Source of the DNA: Lysobacter sp. ISL-50
GTDB taxonomy: Bacteria > Pseudomonadota > Gammaproteobacteria > Xanthomonadales > Xanthomonadaceae
NCBI RefSeq assembly: GCF_018612875.1
Contig: NZ_JAGGRI010000003.1
Coordinates: forward strand, 81,658 to 145,657
Reading direction: 5' to 3'
Length of the DNA: 64,000 nucleotides
The position numbers and the translations under genes are program-made. Positions 42,907-50,106 of this stretch are shown here, in pieces. Positions within the stretch are counted from its first letter, which is position 1; every line of letters starts with the position of its first letter. The notes below the pieces were generated by a model, which did no database searches, was not told where the DNA came from, and saw nothing but the letters and a program-made list of their open reading frames with translations.

Positions 42907-43209
42907 ATGAAAGAAACAACGAAGCAGGACTGCCCACTATGTGCAACATCTGCAGTGTTCTATCTAGTGGATTACGACAAATGCAAATATTTCAACTGCA
43001 CGGCTTGTGGCCTCTTCCAGATTTCATTACGGGGAGAGCGAGTTCTTAGCGGAGCGCCGCAACAGTGGCGAGACGAATTTGCCATTAAGGCGCGGGCGGC
43101 TCCTGAGGACCATGCCCTGGTCATCCGGGTGCCGACAGTTCCGCCTGGGGTGGAGGGCGCACGCCCAGCGCTGGAGGGTAAATATGTCGCTATGTCAGAT
43201 TTGCCATAG
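42907..43209 (+). CDS. small Cys-motif (zinc-ribbon) protein
   Basis: A 100-residue protein with CPLCATSAVFYLVDYDKCK and FNCTACGLFQIS, two Cys pairs that can bind zinc. The later part (EFAIKARAAPEDHALVI) is helical and then strand-rich. The ATG at 42907 follows AGGAGTTGCG. It lies 25 bases after the previous gene and 50 bases before the DUF3800 gene. Such short ribbon proteins often accompany restriction or defence genes, but no direct link is shown. Confidence 0.6.
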   Translation: MKETTKQDCPLCATSAVFYLVDYDKCKYFNCTACGLFQISLRGERVLSGAPQQWRDEFAIKARAAPEDHALVIRVPTVPPGVEGARPALEGKYVAMSDLP

Positions 43210-43259
43210 GGATAGGTAGACTGTGATCCAGTTATAGGCAATCAATCATCAAGCGCGAG

Positions 43260-44315
43260 ATGGAATACTTCCACATCGATGAAAGCGGCTTCACCGGCTA
43301 CGACCTGTTGAACCCCGAGCAGCGGTTTCAGGGTACGAGTGCCGTTTCTATATCGGATGACGAAGCGGCGCGCCTGATCAAGGAATTCTTTCCTCGACTA
43401 CAAGCGCCTGAGTTGAAATACCAGTCGCTCGCCCGACGGCAAAGTTATCGAAAGCCGCTCATTGAACTTCAGTGCATAGTTCTCTCGCAGTTCAAATGCA
43501 CTACCTGCGTGGCGGACAAGCGCTTTCTTTTGATCTTGATGTTCCTAGATTACGCCGTCGAGCCGTTCTACTTTAAGCGACAGATGGATTTTTACGAAGA
43601 CGGACAGAACTTCTCGCTTGCGTCGCTGCTCTGGAGGGTTGGGACGACCCTTTTCGGACCTGGCGCATTCGATCAGATCCTCGCGGCATTTCAGCGGGCG
43701 ACCAAGGAAAAGTCGCCACCAGCCCTTAGGACGCTTGTTGAGGCAGTTCGGGCAGCGGACTGGAATCAGCTTCGCGAGGCGCTTGGGCCTCTAGCGCTGG
43801 CAGCTCCTGAGTGCCTCGGAGCGATAGCCACGCCTGGCGTCTCGACTGACGCCGCCTTGGTGCTCCTACAGGCTTTAATTACGCGCATGGAAGTTCAGTC
43901 TGGTGGGCCATATGAAGCTCGCCACGATCAATCAGAGAACCTCCGCAGGTATCATGAGTTGCTGCGGCGTTACATCGACCACAAAGAAAACGCTGAATTC
44001 ATACACAGCAAAATTGCTCGCCTCAGGTTCCCACTCAAGCTGACGTCAGTCGTCCAGGTTGATTCGAAGACCAGTCCGGCGGTGCAAATCGCAGATGTCT
44101 TGGTTGGGGCGGCAGTTGAGGCGGTAAACACATTGACCGGTCAGCGCCAAGGTGTGCTGGATCCTGGTGAGGTGCTGTCGCTTTATGCCGCGGACCAACT
44201 CATTCACTACCTGCCCTCGAGTGACTTCGCCGAACAGAAGTGTCTCCGATCCGGATCGCAGGCAAGCGAAATGATTGACTATTTCACGCGGCATTTTGGC
44301 GACGGCGCCACATAA
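43260..44315 (+). CDS. DUF3800 protein, RNase H-like fold
   Basis: A 351-residue protein with DUF3800 landmarks: MEYFHIDESGFTGYDLL at the N-terminus with the conserved Asp-Glu-Ser, a Lys/Tyr region (ELKYQSLARRQSYRK), and VVQVDSKTSPAVQIADVLVG near residue 275 with Asp and the QIADVL motif. These acidic positions match an RNase H-like nuclease site. DUF3800 genes are frequent in defence islands and beside mobile elements. No partner gene was recognised in the direct neighbours. Confidence 0.75.
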   Translation: MEYFHIDESGFTGYDLLNPEQRFQGTSAVSISDDEAARLIKEFFPRLQAPELKYQSLARRQSYRKPLIELQCIVLSQFKCTTCVADKRFLLILMFLDYAVEPFYFKRQMDFYEDGQNFSLASLLWRVGTTLFGPGAFDQILAAFQRATKEKSPPALRTLVEAVRAADWNQLREALGPLALAAPECLGAIATPGVSTDAALVLLQALITRMEVQSGGPYEARHDQSENLRRYHELLRRYIDHKENAEFIHSKIARLRFPLKLTSVVQVDSKTSPAVQIADVLVGAAVEAVNTLTGQRQGVLDPGEVLSLYAADQLIHYLPSSDFAEQKCLRSGSQASEMIDYFTRHFGDGAT

Positions 44316-44391
44316 CCAATCGAAGGTTATCCAAGCTTGAGAAGGAAGCGCCGACGAAACCTGGGCGATTCAAGAAGCTCACCATGGCCCT

Positions 44392-44757
44392 TCAGTCGTC
44401 CTTCTTATGTGCGCAATGTGCGGCGACACTCAAGACCATTTCCTGGATTGCAGTCACGAGCCTTGCAACGGCCGGTTCGCTGCCAGGTAGGCTGGCAACC
44501 AGTTCATCCAGCAAGCTCCCGGCACGCGTTGGCGGAGGATTTCCCGTGGTCGCTGGAATCTGCAAGTATGTGCATATTTTTTGCACATTTTCCGACACCG
44601 TGGCCATTTGGCCGCGCTCCAGTTTTGAGAGCTGCCCGGCATCCACGCCGGTATGCGTCGCCACGAATACTAACGTATAGCCCTTATTTTTCCGGGCCGA
44701 GCGCATCCGCGCTCCAAGCCGTGTCGCATCGTCAGGAGTCTTGAACCGTTCGGCCAT
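44392..44757 (-). CDS. XRE-family transcriptional regulator
   Basis: A 121-residue protein with an XRE domain at residues about 12-70 (RLGARMRSARKNKGYTLVFV, then THTGVDAGQLSKLERGQM) and a C-terminal helical part. The start at 44757 (MAERFKTPDD) is chosen over an upstream in-frame Met because it begins the domain and lies beside the shared operator region. It is divergent from a DUF4031 gene with only 41 bases between them, so it probably controls both. Confidence 0.75.
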   Translation of the reverse strand: MAERFKTPDDATRLGARMRSARKNKGYTLVFVATHTGVDAGQLSKLERGQMATVSENVQKICTYLQIPATTGNPPPTRAGSLLDELVASLPGSEPAVARLVTAIQEMVLSVAAHCAHKKDD

Positions 44758-44798
44758 ATGTGCTAAATATTTGCATATTATTTGCAAGCTGGCTACAT
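44758..44798. promoter_or_regulatory. shared operator/promoter of the XRE and DUF4031 genes
   Basis: This 41-base AT-rich divergent gap carries ATTTGC at 44769-44774 and ATTTGC again at 44780-44785, a direct repeat of half-sites 11 bases apart, about one helical turn. Tandem half-sites at such spacing fit a dimeric XRE repressor. A third related segment (TGCATATTTTTTGCACAT) lies inside the XRE gene near 44572-44589. Confidence 0.45.
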
Positions 44799-45068
44799 AT
44801 GGCGGTCTACGTTGATTCAGAAGCGATTCGCTGGAGGGGCCGCGAGTGGTGCCACATGGTCGCCGACACTCTGGAGGAGCTCCATGACTTCGCAGCCCGC
44901 CTCGGTTTGCAGCGACGTTGGTTTCAAGATCGCGGTCGCTACCCCCACTACGATGTCACTGTAGCCGTACGCTCTAGGGCGTTGCGAATAGGGGCGATTG
45001 ACGCCGACCGCGCGACTTTGATTGCCTGCTGTAAGCGGGTTCGCTTCGAGCTGAGCCGTCGCACTTAG
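44799..45068 (+). CDS. DUF4031 protein
   Basis: An 89-residue protein with the DUF4031 pattern: MAVYVDSEAIRWRGREWCHM, then ADTLEELHDFAARLGLQRRW and YPHYDVTVAVR. The family is small, cytosolic and of unknown function, and is often found in phages or mobile islands. The ATG at 44799 begins the conserved core; an earlier in-frame codon would read through the operator. It may form an operon with the MazG-like gene 40 bases downstream. Confidence 0.75.
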   Translation: MAVYVDSEAIRWRGREWCHMVADTLEELHDFAARLGLQRRWFQDRGRYPHYDVTVAVRSRALRIGAIDADRATLIACCKRVRFELSRRT

Positions 45069-45108
45069 GCCGTGTTGCCGTAGAGCCCATCTTCCCGAAG
45101 GACTGCAG

Positions 45109-46311
45109 ATGACACCTGCACTGCCCCAGCCTCAGCCGCTCTCGCTGCCCGAGTACCTGTTGAAGGCACGGCGAACCAACCGATTCGAGAACAATCCGGA
45201 GGAGTTCGACAACCTTCGCTTCGGCTACTTTGGAGAGATCGGCGGACTGCTGGCGGCGGTCAAGAAATCTGGTCGGGACCAACTCACGGAACCGCAAAGC
45301 GCCCTGGCGGCCGAGGAGCTCGGCGACGCCCTGTGGTACCTGGTCAGTACCGCCCATCTGCTTGGCGTTTCCGCTGACGACCTGGGTGAACACTGCCTCC
45401 GGCGGCTGCGGCAACGCTTCGGTGATAATGACCGTCCCGCGGTGTTGCCAGTCACCTTCCGGCAGATCGACGCCCTGCTCGACACTTATAGGGAAGGCTG
45501 GGGCCTAGATCGGATCCAGCAGTTGGGAACCCTAGCCCATTCGGCCGGAAACATGGCCAGCATCACGATCACGAAATTCGAGGCAATGAGCCCTCCTGCG
45601 TTGCGCGAGCACTTTGGAATTCTGTTCGCGGAATGGGCTATTACGTGTGGGTGTTTCGATCTGCGCACAGAAGACATCGCGCGGAGCAACCTGGACAAGA
45701 TTTCCAGCCGTTGGCCGGGTGACGAAAAGGTGTATCCGGCCTTCTTTGATTCCGACAAGCGCTTCCCGGAGTACGAGCAGTTTCCCCGCACGTTCGACAT
45801 CGAGTTCATCGAACGCGACGGCTATGTCGTGCAGAGCCTCAAAGGCGTGTTCATCGGCGATCGGCTGACGGATAACAGCAATGAGGAGGACCACTACCGG
45901 TTCCACGATGTCTTCCACCTCGCGTACATTGCCTACCTTGGATGGTCGCCGGTCATCAGGGGCCTTCTGAAGCGTAAGCGGAAGTCAGATCCGCGCATTG
46001 ATGAGAACGAGGATGGCGCTCGGGCCATGATCATCGAAGAAGGCATTGCGACTTGGATCTTCAATCACGCCCGGCGGTTTGGCTTGTATGAGAACATCGA
46101 GGTTGGCAAGCTGGATTACAGTCTGCTCAAGCAGATCCAGAACATGATCGAAGGCTATGAGGTCGAAAGTTGCAAGCTCTGGCAATGGGAACTGGCGATC
46201 CTCAAGGGCTTCGAGGTGTTTCGTCTGCTGCGACAGCATCGTGGTGGAATAGTCACCATTGACATGAATCAGCATGCGCTGACTTTCCGCCCGCACCCGG
46301 CTCAACCATGA
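45109..46311 (+). CDS. MazG-like nucleotide pyrophosphohydrolase with extra C-terminal domain
   Basis: A 400-residue protein. Residues about 10-105 are a MazG-like NTP-PPase helical fold with the metal-binding pattern: FGYFGEIGGLLAAVKKSG (ExxG-like) and LAAEELGDALWYLVSTA (EEExxD-like, EELGD). These enzymes hydrolyse (d)NTPs to monophosphates. Residues about 250-400 form a conserved region with HYRFHDVFHLAYIAYLGWSP and MIIEEGIATWIFNHARR. That region has many acidic and His residues and could be a second metal site. The stop overlaps the UDG-like start, so the two act together. Confidence 0.8.
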   Translation: MTPALPQPQPLSLPEYLLKARRTNRFENNPEEFDNLRFGYFGEIGGLLAAVKKSGRDQLTEPQSALAAEELGDALWYLVSTAHLLGVSADDLGEHCLRRLRQRFGDNDRPAVLPVTFRQIDALLDTYREGWGLDRIQQLGTLAHSAGNMASITITKFEAMSPPALREHFGILFAEWAITCGCFDLRTEDIARSNLDKISSRWPGDEKVYPAFFDSDKRFPEYEQFPRTFDIEFIERDGYVVQSLKGVFIGDRLTDNSNEEDHYRFHDVFHLAYIAYLGWSPVIRGLLKRKRKSDPRIDENEDGARAMIIEEGIATWIFNHARRFGLYENIEVGKLDYSLLKQIQNMIEGYEVESCKLWQWELAILKGFEVFRLLRQHRGGIVTIDMNQHALTFRPHPAQP

Positions 46312-46979
46312 CTCCCGCTGCTTTTGTAAAGGCGCTGGCTGCATTCAGCCTGGACAACGTCTTCAATCCCTACGCGGACGTGTGCGCTGTGCACGATCGC
46401 GCCGATGCCGCCGAGTCGCGTCGACGTAACCTGCGCACATACTTGGCCGCGTCCGCCGACATCGGCGTGGACACGATCTGGATGGGCCGGGATCTGGGTT
46501 ATCGGGGTGGACGACGCACGGGGCTGGCGCTGACCGACGAGTACCACTTGCCGGAAATTGCGAAGCGGTATCCAGGGTGCCAGTCACGCCAGGCTACACG
46601 CGGACCCGCCGTTGCGGAGCGAACCGCCGCTGAGATCTGGGCGGTGCTTCGGGTGATCGACACGCCCCCGCTGCTGTGGAATGTCTTCCCTTTCCATCCG
46701 CATGAGCCTAACAACCCGTTCAGTAACCGACGTTTCACGGCGCGAGAACTCGACCAGGTTGACGAGCTTAACAACGCGCTCATTGCTTGGCTGAATATCC
46801 GTCAGATTGTTGCGATCGGACAGGATGCGGCGCAGTACGCGCGGCGGTTCGGCGTGAAGGTGATCACCATTAGGCATCCGAGCTATGGAGGCGTCAGAGA
46901 GTTCAGAGAAGGGATGCAGCAACTGTATAAGCTGCCCGACAGTGCCGTGAGACGGGCAACGCAGGCTACGCTCATCTAG
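46308..46979 (+). CDS. uracil-DNA glycosylase superfamily protein
   Basis: A 223-residue protein with a UDG-fold pattern: IWMGRDLGYRGGRRTGLALT near the N-terminus for the first loop, LWNVFPFHPHEPNNPFSNRR in the middle, and IRHPSYGG near residue 190 for the HPS loop that pinches DNA. The region before it, VAIGQDAAQYAR, matches the helix of such proteins. It may excise a damaged or modified base or bind a nucleotide. It overlaps the MazG-like gene by four bases and its stop overlaps that of the converging thymidylate-synthase-like gene. Confidence 0.7.
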   Translation: MTPAAFVKALAAFSLDNVFNPYADVCAVHDRADAAESRRRNLRTYLAASADIGVDTIWMGRDLGYRGGRRTGLALTDEYHLPEIAKRYPGCQSRQATRGPAVAERTAAEIWAVLRVIDTPPLLWNVFPFHPHEPNNPFSNRRFTARELDQVDELNNALIAWLNIRQIVAIGQDAAQYARRFGVKVITIRHPSYGGVREFREGMQQLYKLPDSAVRRATQATLI

Positions 46980-47785
46980 GCTGTTGTGAGCAGTACGCGC
47001 GTGAGGAGCGCATTGGTGGCTGCTACGCCACCGAATGCCTCCACGTCGAGATGCGCCAAGGTGCTGACGCAGGTCAGCACGCCCGGCGTATGTCCGGACT
47101 CGGTTGCCACGAACGACTGCAGTTGGCTCAAGCCGATCAGGTTCCCTACCGCACGACGTCCATAATGATGGGACCGATAGACGGCCGTGAGGTCAATCGC
47201 CTCGCGTGCGCGGTCGAGTTTGAAACTGAGATGGCTTAGACAAGGGATGTTAGTGGCGCGTCCGCCGTCGCTTGTAGGTCCGTAGATTGGCAGCTCTCCG
47301 CCGATCTCGTTGTCCAGCACATCGGCCACCTCATGCAGGCCCAGTTCGTAGGCGGCCTGATATTTGGTCCCCGCCCTGGTCCTTTGAAACTTGGTGACGA
47401 TGACCTCAAGCGGATTGATCGTCTCTCTGGTCCGCGGGTGGGTCCGCTCCATCATGCGCATCGCGTACGTCCCCCAAGTTCCCGGCTTCTTGCCTTTTTT
47501 CATGGCCGCGAAAAATTGTCCATAGAAGTCGGGGCGCCCGTGACGCAAATACATCCGTTGTGGAAAGATGGTCGCAGCAACGGTGTACACCCCGATTCCG
47601 TCATCCGTCTTGCGAAGCTCTGCGTCGACGGCATTGATGGCCGCGACGTCGTCTGCGGTGAGCGTCGACGGAGATGTGATCTCGAGAACGAAGTTCCGGT
47701 CGGTGCGCCCTGGCGCCGCGGCCAAACTGCCAACAGCGCTCAACCATGCGGGAACTATCCTCTCCGAACAAAACAGCTTAGCCAT
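46976..47785 (-). CDS. thymidylate synthase-like protein
   Basis: A 269-residue protein whose C-terminal half matches the thymidylate synthase core. The catalytic Cys would be Cys182 in NIPCLSHLSFKLD. The phosphate-binding Arg-Ser is at 204-205 (TAVYRSHHYGRR), and the conserved Asn is Asn215 in GNLIGLSQLQSFV. The N-terminal half has YAMRMMERTHPRT. The usual QRSxD box reads YRSHH, so folate or nucleotide use may differ. It is the last gene of a coupled operon and starts three bases after the papain-like gene. A base-modifying or dNMP-modifying role is inferred. Confidence 0.7.
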   Translation of the reverse strand: MAKLFCSERIVPAWLSAVGSLAAAPGRTDRNFVLEITSPSTLTADDVAAINAVDAELRKTDDGIGVYTVAATIFPQRMYLRHGRPDFYGQFFAAMKKGKKPGTWGTYAMRMMERTHPRTRETINPLEVIVTKFQRTRAGTKYQAAYELGLHEVADVLDNEIGGELPIYGPTSDGGRATNIPCLSHLSFKLDRAREAIDLTAVYRSHHYGRRAVGNLIGLSQLQSFVATESGHTPGVLTCVSTLAHLDVEAFGGVAATNALLTRVLLTTA

Positions 47786-47788
47786 GTG

Positions 47789-48421
47789 TCAGGCTCCAAA
47801 AGCGCAGAGTGCATGCTCGCGAACATACGTTACCGATATCCAGGCAACCCCATACTGACCCCAGCCGCGTCCCCAGCTGTTACGAATCAGAAAATGTGCT
47901 TCGCCGTCTTTCCAGCCGAGACCAACGATGGCGACCGCATGCAGGACCACTGGCATGAGGGCCGCGGCTTCGAACGTGACTACGCCATCGACAGGCATGT
48001 AGAAGCTTTCGGTGAGTCGTAGGCCGATCCCTACCGGCCGATGCTCACACAGCATCGCGCAGATGACTCCGGCATCCAAAGGCAGCATAGCGACGCCACC
48101 GCCATGCAGGTCAAAGGTGCTGGGCGGAGCAGGCACTGGCGCGACAGGCTCTACAGCTTGGTAGGGAAAATCCGATTCCACCGGCTGTCCATTGGACGTC
48201 GCGCGCAATGCGGCATCCAAGGGAACGCCGGTTCCAGGCAACCACGAGGGAACGAGGCAGGCGGCGCCCTGATAGGCGTACTCCGGACTGAGAGCTTCAA
48301 CGCCGGTTGCGGCGTCGAGATTCAATTCAGCCAAGGCGAACGCAATGCAGGTCGGCCGAAGCCCTTGATCGCGTGCGGGGAACCTGGCTTGCGCAAGAAT
48401 GACCTCTTCCTTGATCGTCAC
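47789..48421 (-). CDS. papain-like cysteine peptidase (C1A), cytoplasmic and without prodomain
   Basis: A 210-residue C1A peptidase core. The catalytic set is complete: Gln19 and Cys25 in RDQGLRPTCIAFAL, His161 in VVLHAVAIVGLGW, and Asn181 in LIRNSWGRGWGQYG. The first residues (MTIKEEVILAQARFP) replace the usual propeptide, and there is no signal peptide, so an active protease would form inside the cell. Control must come from elsewhere, most likely the chagasin-like domain of the next upstream gene, whose stop overlaps this start (ATGA). Confidence 0.85.
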   Translation of the reverse strand: MTIKEEVILAQARFPARDQGLRPTCIAFALAELNLDAATGVEALSPEYAYQGAACLVPSWLPGTGVPLDAALRATSNGQPVESDFPYQAVEPVAPVPAPPSTFDLHGGGVAMLPLDAGVICAMLCEHRPVGIGLRLTESFYMPVDGVVTFEAAALMPVVLHAVAIVGLGWKDGEAHFLIRNSWGRGWGQYGVAWISVTYVREHALCAFGA

Positions 48422-49425
48422 GCGGTCGGACTCTCCCGGAGCAGCTGCTGTTTGGCGATGCTTGTCAGCCCGGGGGCAATGTTCTCGAACGAGGTCCTGG
48501 CCTCAAAGGTGTTCGCCGGCGTTTCCTTCGCCCATGGTCGTACTTCTTCCATCGCAAGCACGGCGGGGCTGTCGTTGACTCCGGCCGTGTCATGCGCAAG
48601 CAGGAACTCAGCGGTGGTGGGGCCGCCAAACACGGAGTCGGTTGAGATCCCCTCTTTGCTTGACGCACGAGTCGGCCGGATCTGAAAACCTTCCGAAGCC
48701 AGTTCGTCCAGCGCCCAGAGGTAACCCGCACTCGCGTGGCTGCTAAAGCGCACGACTATCCGGTCCTCCGCGCGAGGTTCCAACACGCTGTCGCGATCGC
48801 GCTCATCCAGCAGCCAGACCTCCTTGCGCGCATCGAACGCCTGGCCGGCAAGCAGCTCTTCTTTGATGGCCAAAGGCTGGACGTTGATCAACCGCTTCAC
48901 CTCGGCAGGCGCCATCAGTTTGTGGCGGGCCAAAGACCACGCCGCCGCCGTATAGCTGATGCCAAGCCGGAGCGACAGCTGATAGAGGAGCCGCGGGTCC
49001 GCCAGCGATTGCATGGTCCAGCCCTTGCGGCGCATCACGTGCGCCAGCAATGCCCGAGGGACCATGAGCTGGTAGGCAAACCAGTCCGCTTCCAGCTCAT
49101 GGCGAGCCGCTTGAGGCCCATAGTCTAATGAATCGTCCGCAGTGGAGTCATGGCCCATAAAGTAGTGGCCCAACTCGTGGGCGCAGGTCATATGGATCAG
49201 TCCAGCGGATCGCTCGGAGTTGATCAGTATCCCGGACGCATCGTCCCGGATGAACGCACCTAGGAGCTTGTCCAGCGGCCTCAGTAGCACCGGCACGCGC
49301 TCTTTGCCCGCAATAAGGAAGGGGTCCACGCGCGTGTAGCCTTCTTGCTCGACGCGCCCCTTAGCCCCCGAGTCGCGATATACCTCGGACGCGCGACGTG
49401 CGGCAGCCATGATCAGAGGGAGCAT
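48418..49425 (-). CDS. ImmA/IrrE metallopeptidase fused to a chagasin-like (I42) inhibitor domain
   Basis: A 335-residue fusion. Residues 1-200 are an ImmA/IrrE-type metallopeptidase with CAHELGHYFMGH (zinc ligands His83, His87) and RHELEADWFAYQLMVP supplying the third ligand. Residues about 218-315 match chagasin-type cysteine-protease inhibitors by their three binding loops: HASAGYLW (NPTTGY-like), FGGPTTAEF (GGxx loop) and VRPWAK (RPW loop). ImmA/IrrE proteins usually cleave XRE repressors under stress, and chagasins block papain-type enzymes. The cognate XRE regulator is encoded immediately upstream and the papain-type enzyme immediately downstream. Confidence 0.8.
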   Translation of the reverse strand: MLPLIMAAARRASEVYRDSGAKGRVEQEGYTRVDPFLIAGKERVPVLLRPLDKLLGAFIRDDASGILINSERSAGLIHMTCAHELGHYFMGHDSTADDSLDYGPQAARHELEADWFAYQLMVPRALLAHVMRRKGWTMQSLADPRLLYQLSLRLGISYTAAAWSLARHKLMAPAEVKRLINVQPLAIKEELLAGQAFDARKEVWLLDERDRDSVLEPRAEDRIVVRFSSHASAGYLWALDELASEGFQIRPTRASSKEGISTDSVFGGPTTAEFLLAHDTAGVNDSPAVLAMEEVRPWAKETPANTFEARTSFENIAPGLTSIAKQQLLRESPTA

Positions 49426-49428
49426 TCC

Positions 49429-49791
49429 TTACTCCTTTCGCGTCACCTTGGGTGATTGCTTCAAAAACTCGGCGAACCGGGCCACTTCGTCTAGATCACG
49501 TTCCGATAAGCCTTTGATGGCGCGCGCCAGGAACGCTAGCTGTTCGGGTGCCTTCGGGGCCGGCTCCCTCCCCGTCAACAAAGATTCCATGGTCCGTCGA
49601 TAGAGGCGAGCCAAGATGTTGAGCTCGGTGGATTCGACCTTGCGGGCCCCCGACTCAATCTTCGTGACGGCAGGACGGGAAATTCCTAAAGCCCCAGCGA
49701 CGTCTTCCTGGGTCAGGCCGACGTATTCCCGCGCCAACCGCAGTCGTTCGGCCATCTCAGCGCGCTGATCGCCCTTCTCCGAACTAGTCAT
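49429..49791 (-). CDS. XRE-family regulator, likely substrate of the adjacent ImmA/IrrE peptidase
   Basis: A 120-residue protein with an XRE helix-turn-helix at residues about 13-68 (MAERLRLAREYVGLTQEDVA, then ISRPAVTKIESGARKV). A helical C-terminal tail follows (LAFLARAIKGLSERDLDEVA). It starts inside the upstream carrier-like gene (8-base overlap) and ends three bases before the metallopeptidase gene. XRE plus ImmA/IrrE pairs are known two-part switches in which the peptidase inactivates the repressor. It probably represses this operon. Confidence 0.85.
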   Translation of the reverse strand: MTSSEKGDQRAEMAERLRLAREYVGLTQEDVAGALGISRPAVTKIESGARKVESTELNILARLYRRTMESLLTGREPAPKAPEQLAFLARAIKGLSERDLDEVARFAEFLKQSPKVTRKE

Positions 49792-50068
49792 GGGGGTGCT
49801 CTGTAATGTAGTCGAGAACTTGGCAGGTCAGCAGCTCAACAAACTGCTCTTTCGACTCGTACCCGCCCCTGCGAATCACGACCTCTGCCGGAATGCTTCG
49901 ACCCAGCAGCGTGTCGAGCTGCAACAGCGCCTCCACCGCCGTAAGGGAGTCCAGCGGTGCACCCAGCAGGCCAGAGGTGTCCCGCGGGTCTTCACCGAGT
50001 TCAATCGCCATCTCCTCCCAGAACTGGCCCAGAACCGCCTCTATCTCCGCCTTCCTGTCGTTCATCAC
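49784..50068 (-). CDS. acyl/peptidyl carrier protein-like small protein
   Basis: A 94-residue helical protein resembling a carrier protein. The block GAPLDSLTAVEALLQLDTLL holds a DSL motif with Ser41 where phosphopantetheine would be attached. The following IPAEVVI and a final helix match the four-helix carrier fold. The N-terminal helix is acidic. It is the first gene of the five-gene operon. Alternatives are a carrier fold that is never loaded or an unrelated acidic protein. A 4'-phosphopantetheinyl transferase is not encoded nearby. Confidence 0.6.
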   Translation of the reverse strand: MMNDRKAEIEAVLGQFWEEMAIELGEDPRDTSGLLGAPLDSLTAVEALLQLDTLLGRSIPAEVVIRRGGYESKEQFVELLTCQVLDYITEHPHD

Positions 50069-50086
50069 GTCTCCGCAGAAAATCGC

Positions 50087-50106
50087 ACGTTATGTTCTAA
50101 AAACGT
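50087..50106. promoter_or_regulatory. inverted repeat upstream of the five-gene protease operon
   Basis: ACGTT at 50087-50091 and AACGT at 50102-50106 are an inverted pair with ten bases between, about 19-38 bases upstream of the first start of the - strand operon. With one more matched base on each side the arms read GcACGTT and AACGTaC. The AT-rich spacer could include a -10 region. This is a good operator candidate for the XRE repressor of the operon. Confidence 0.5.
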
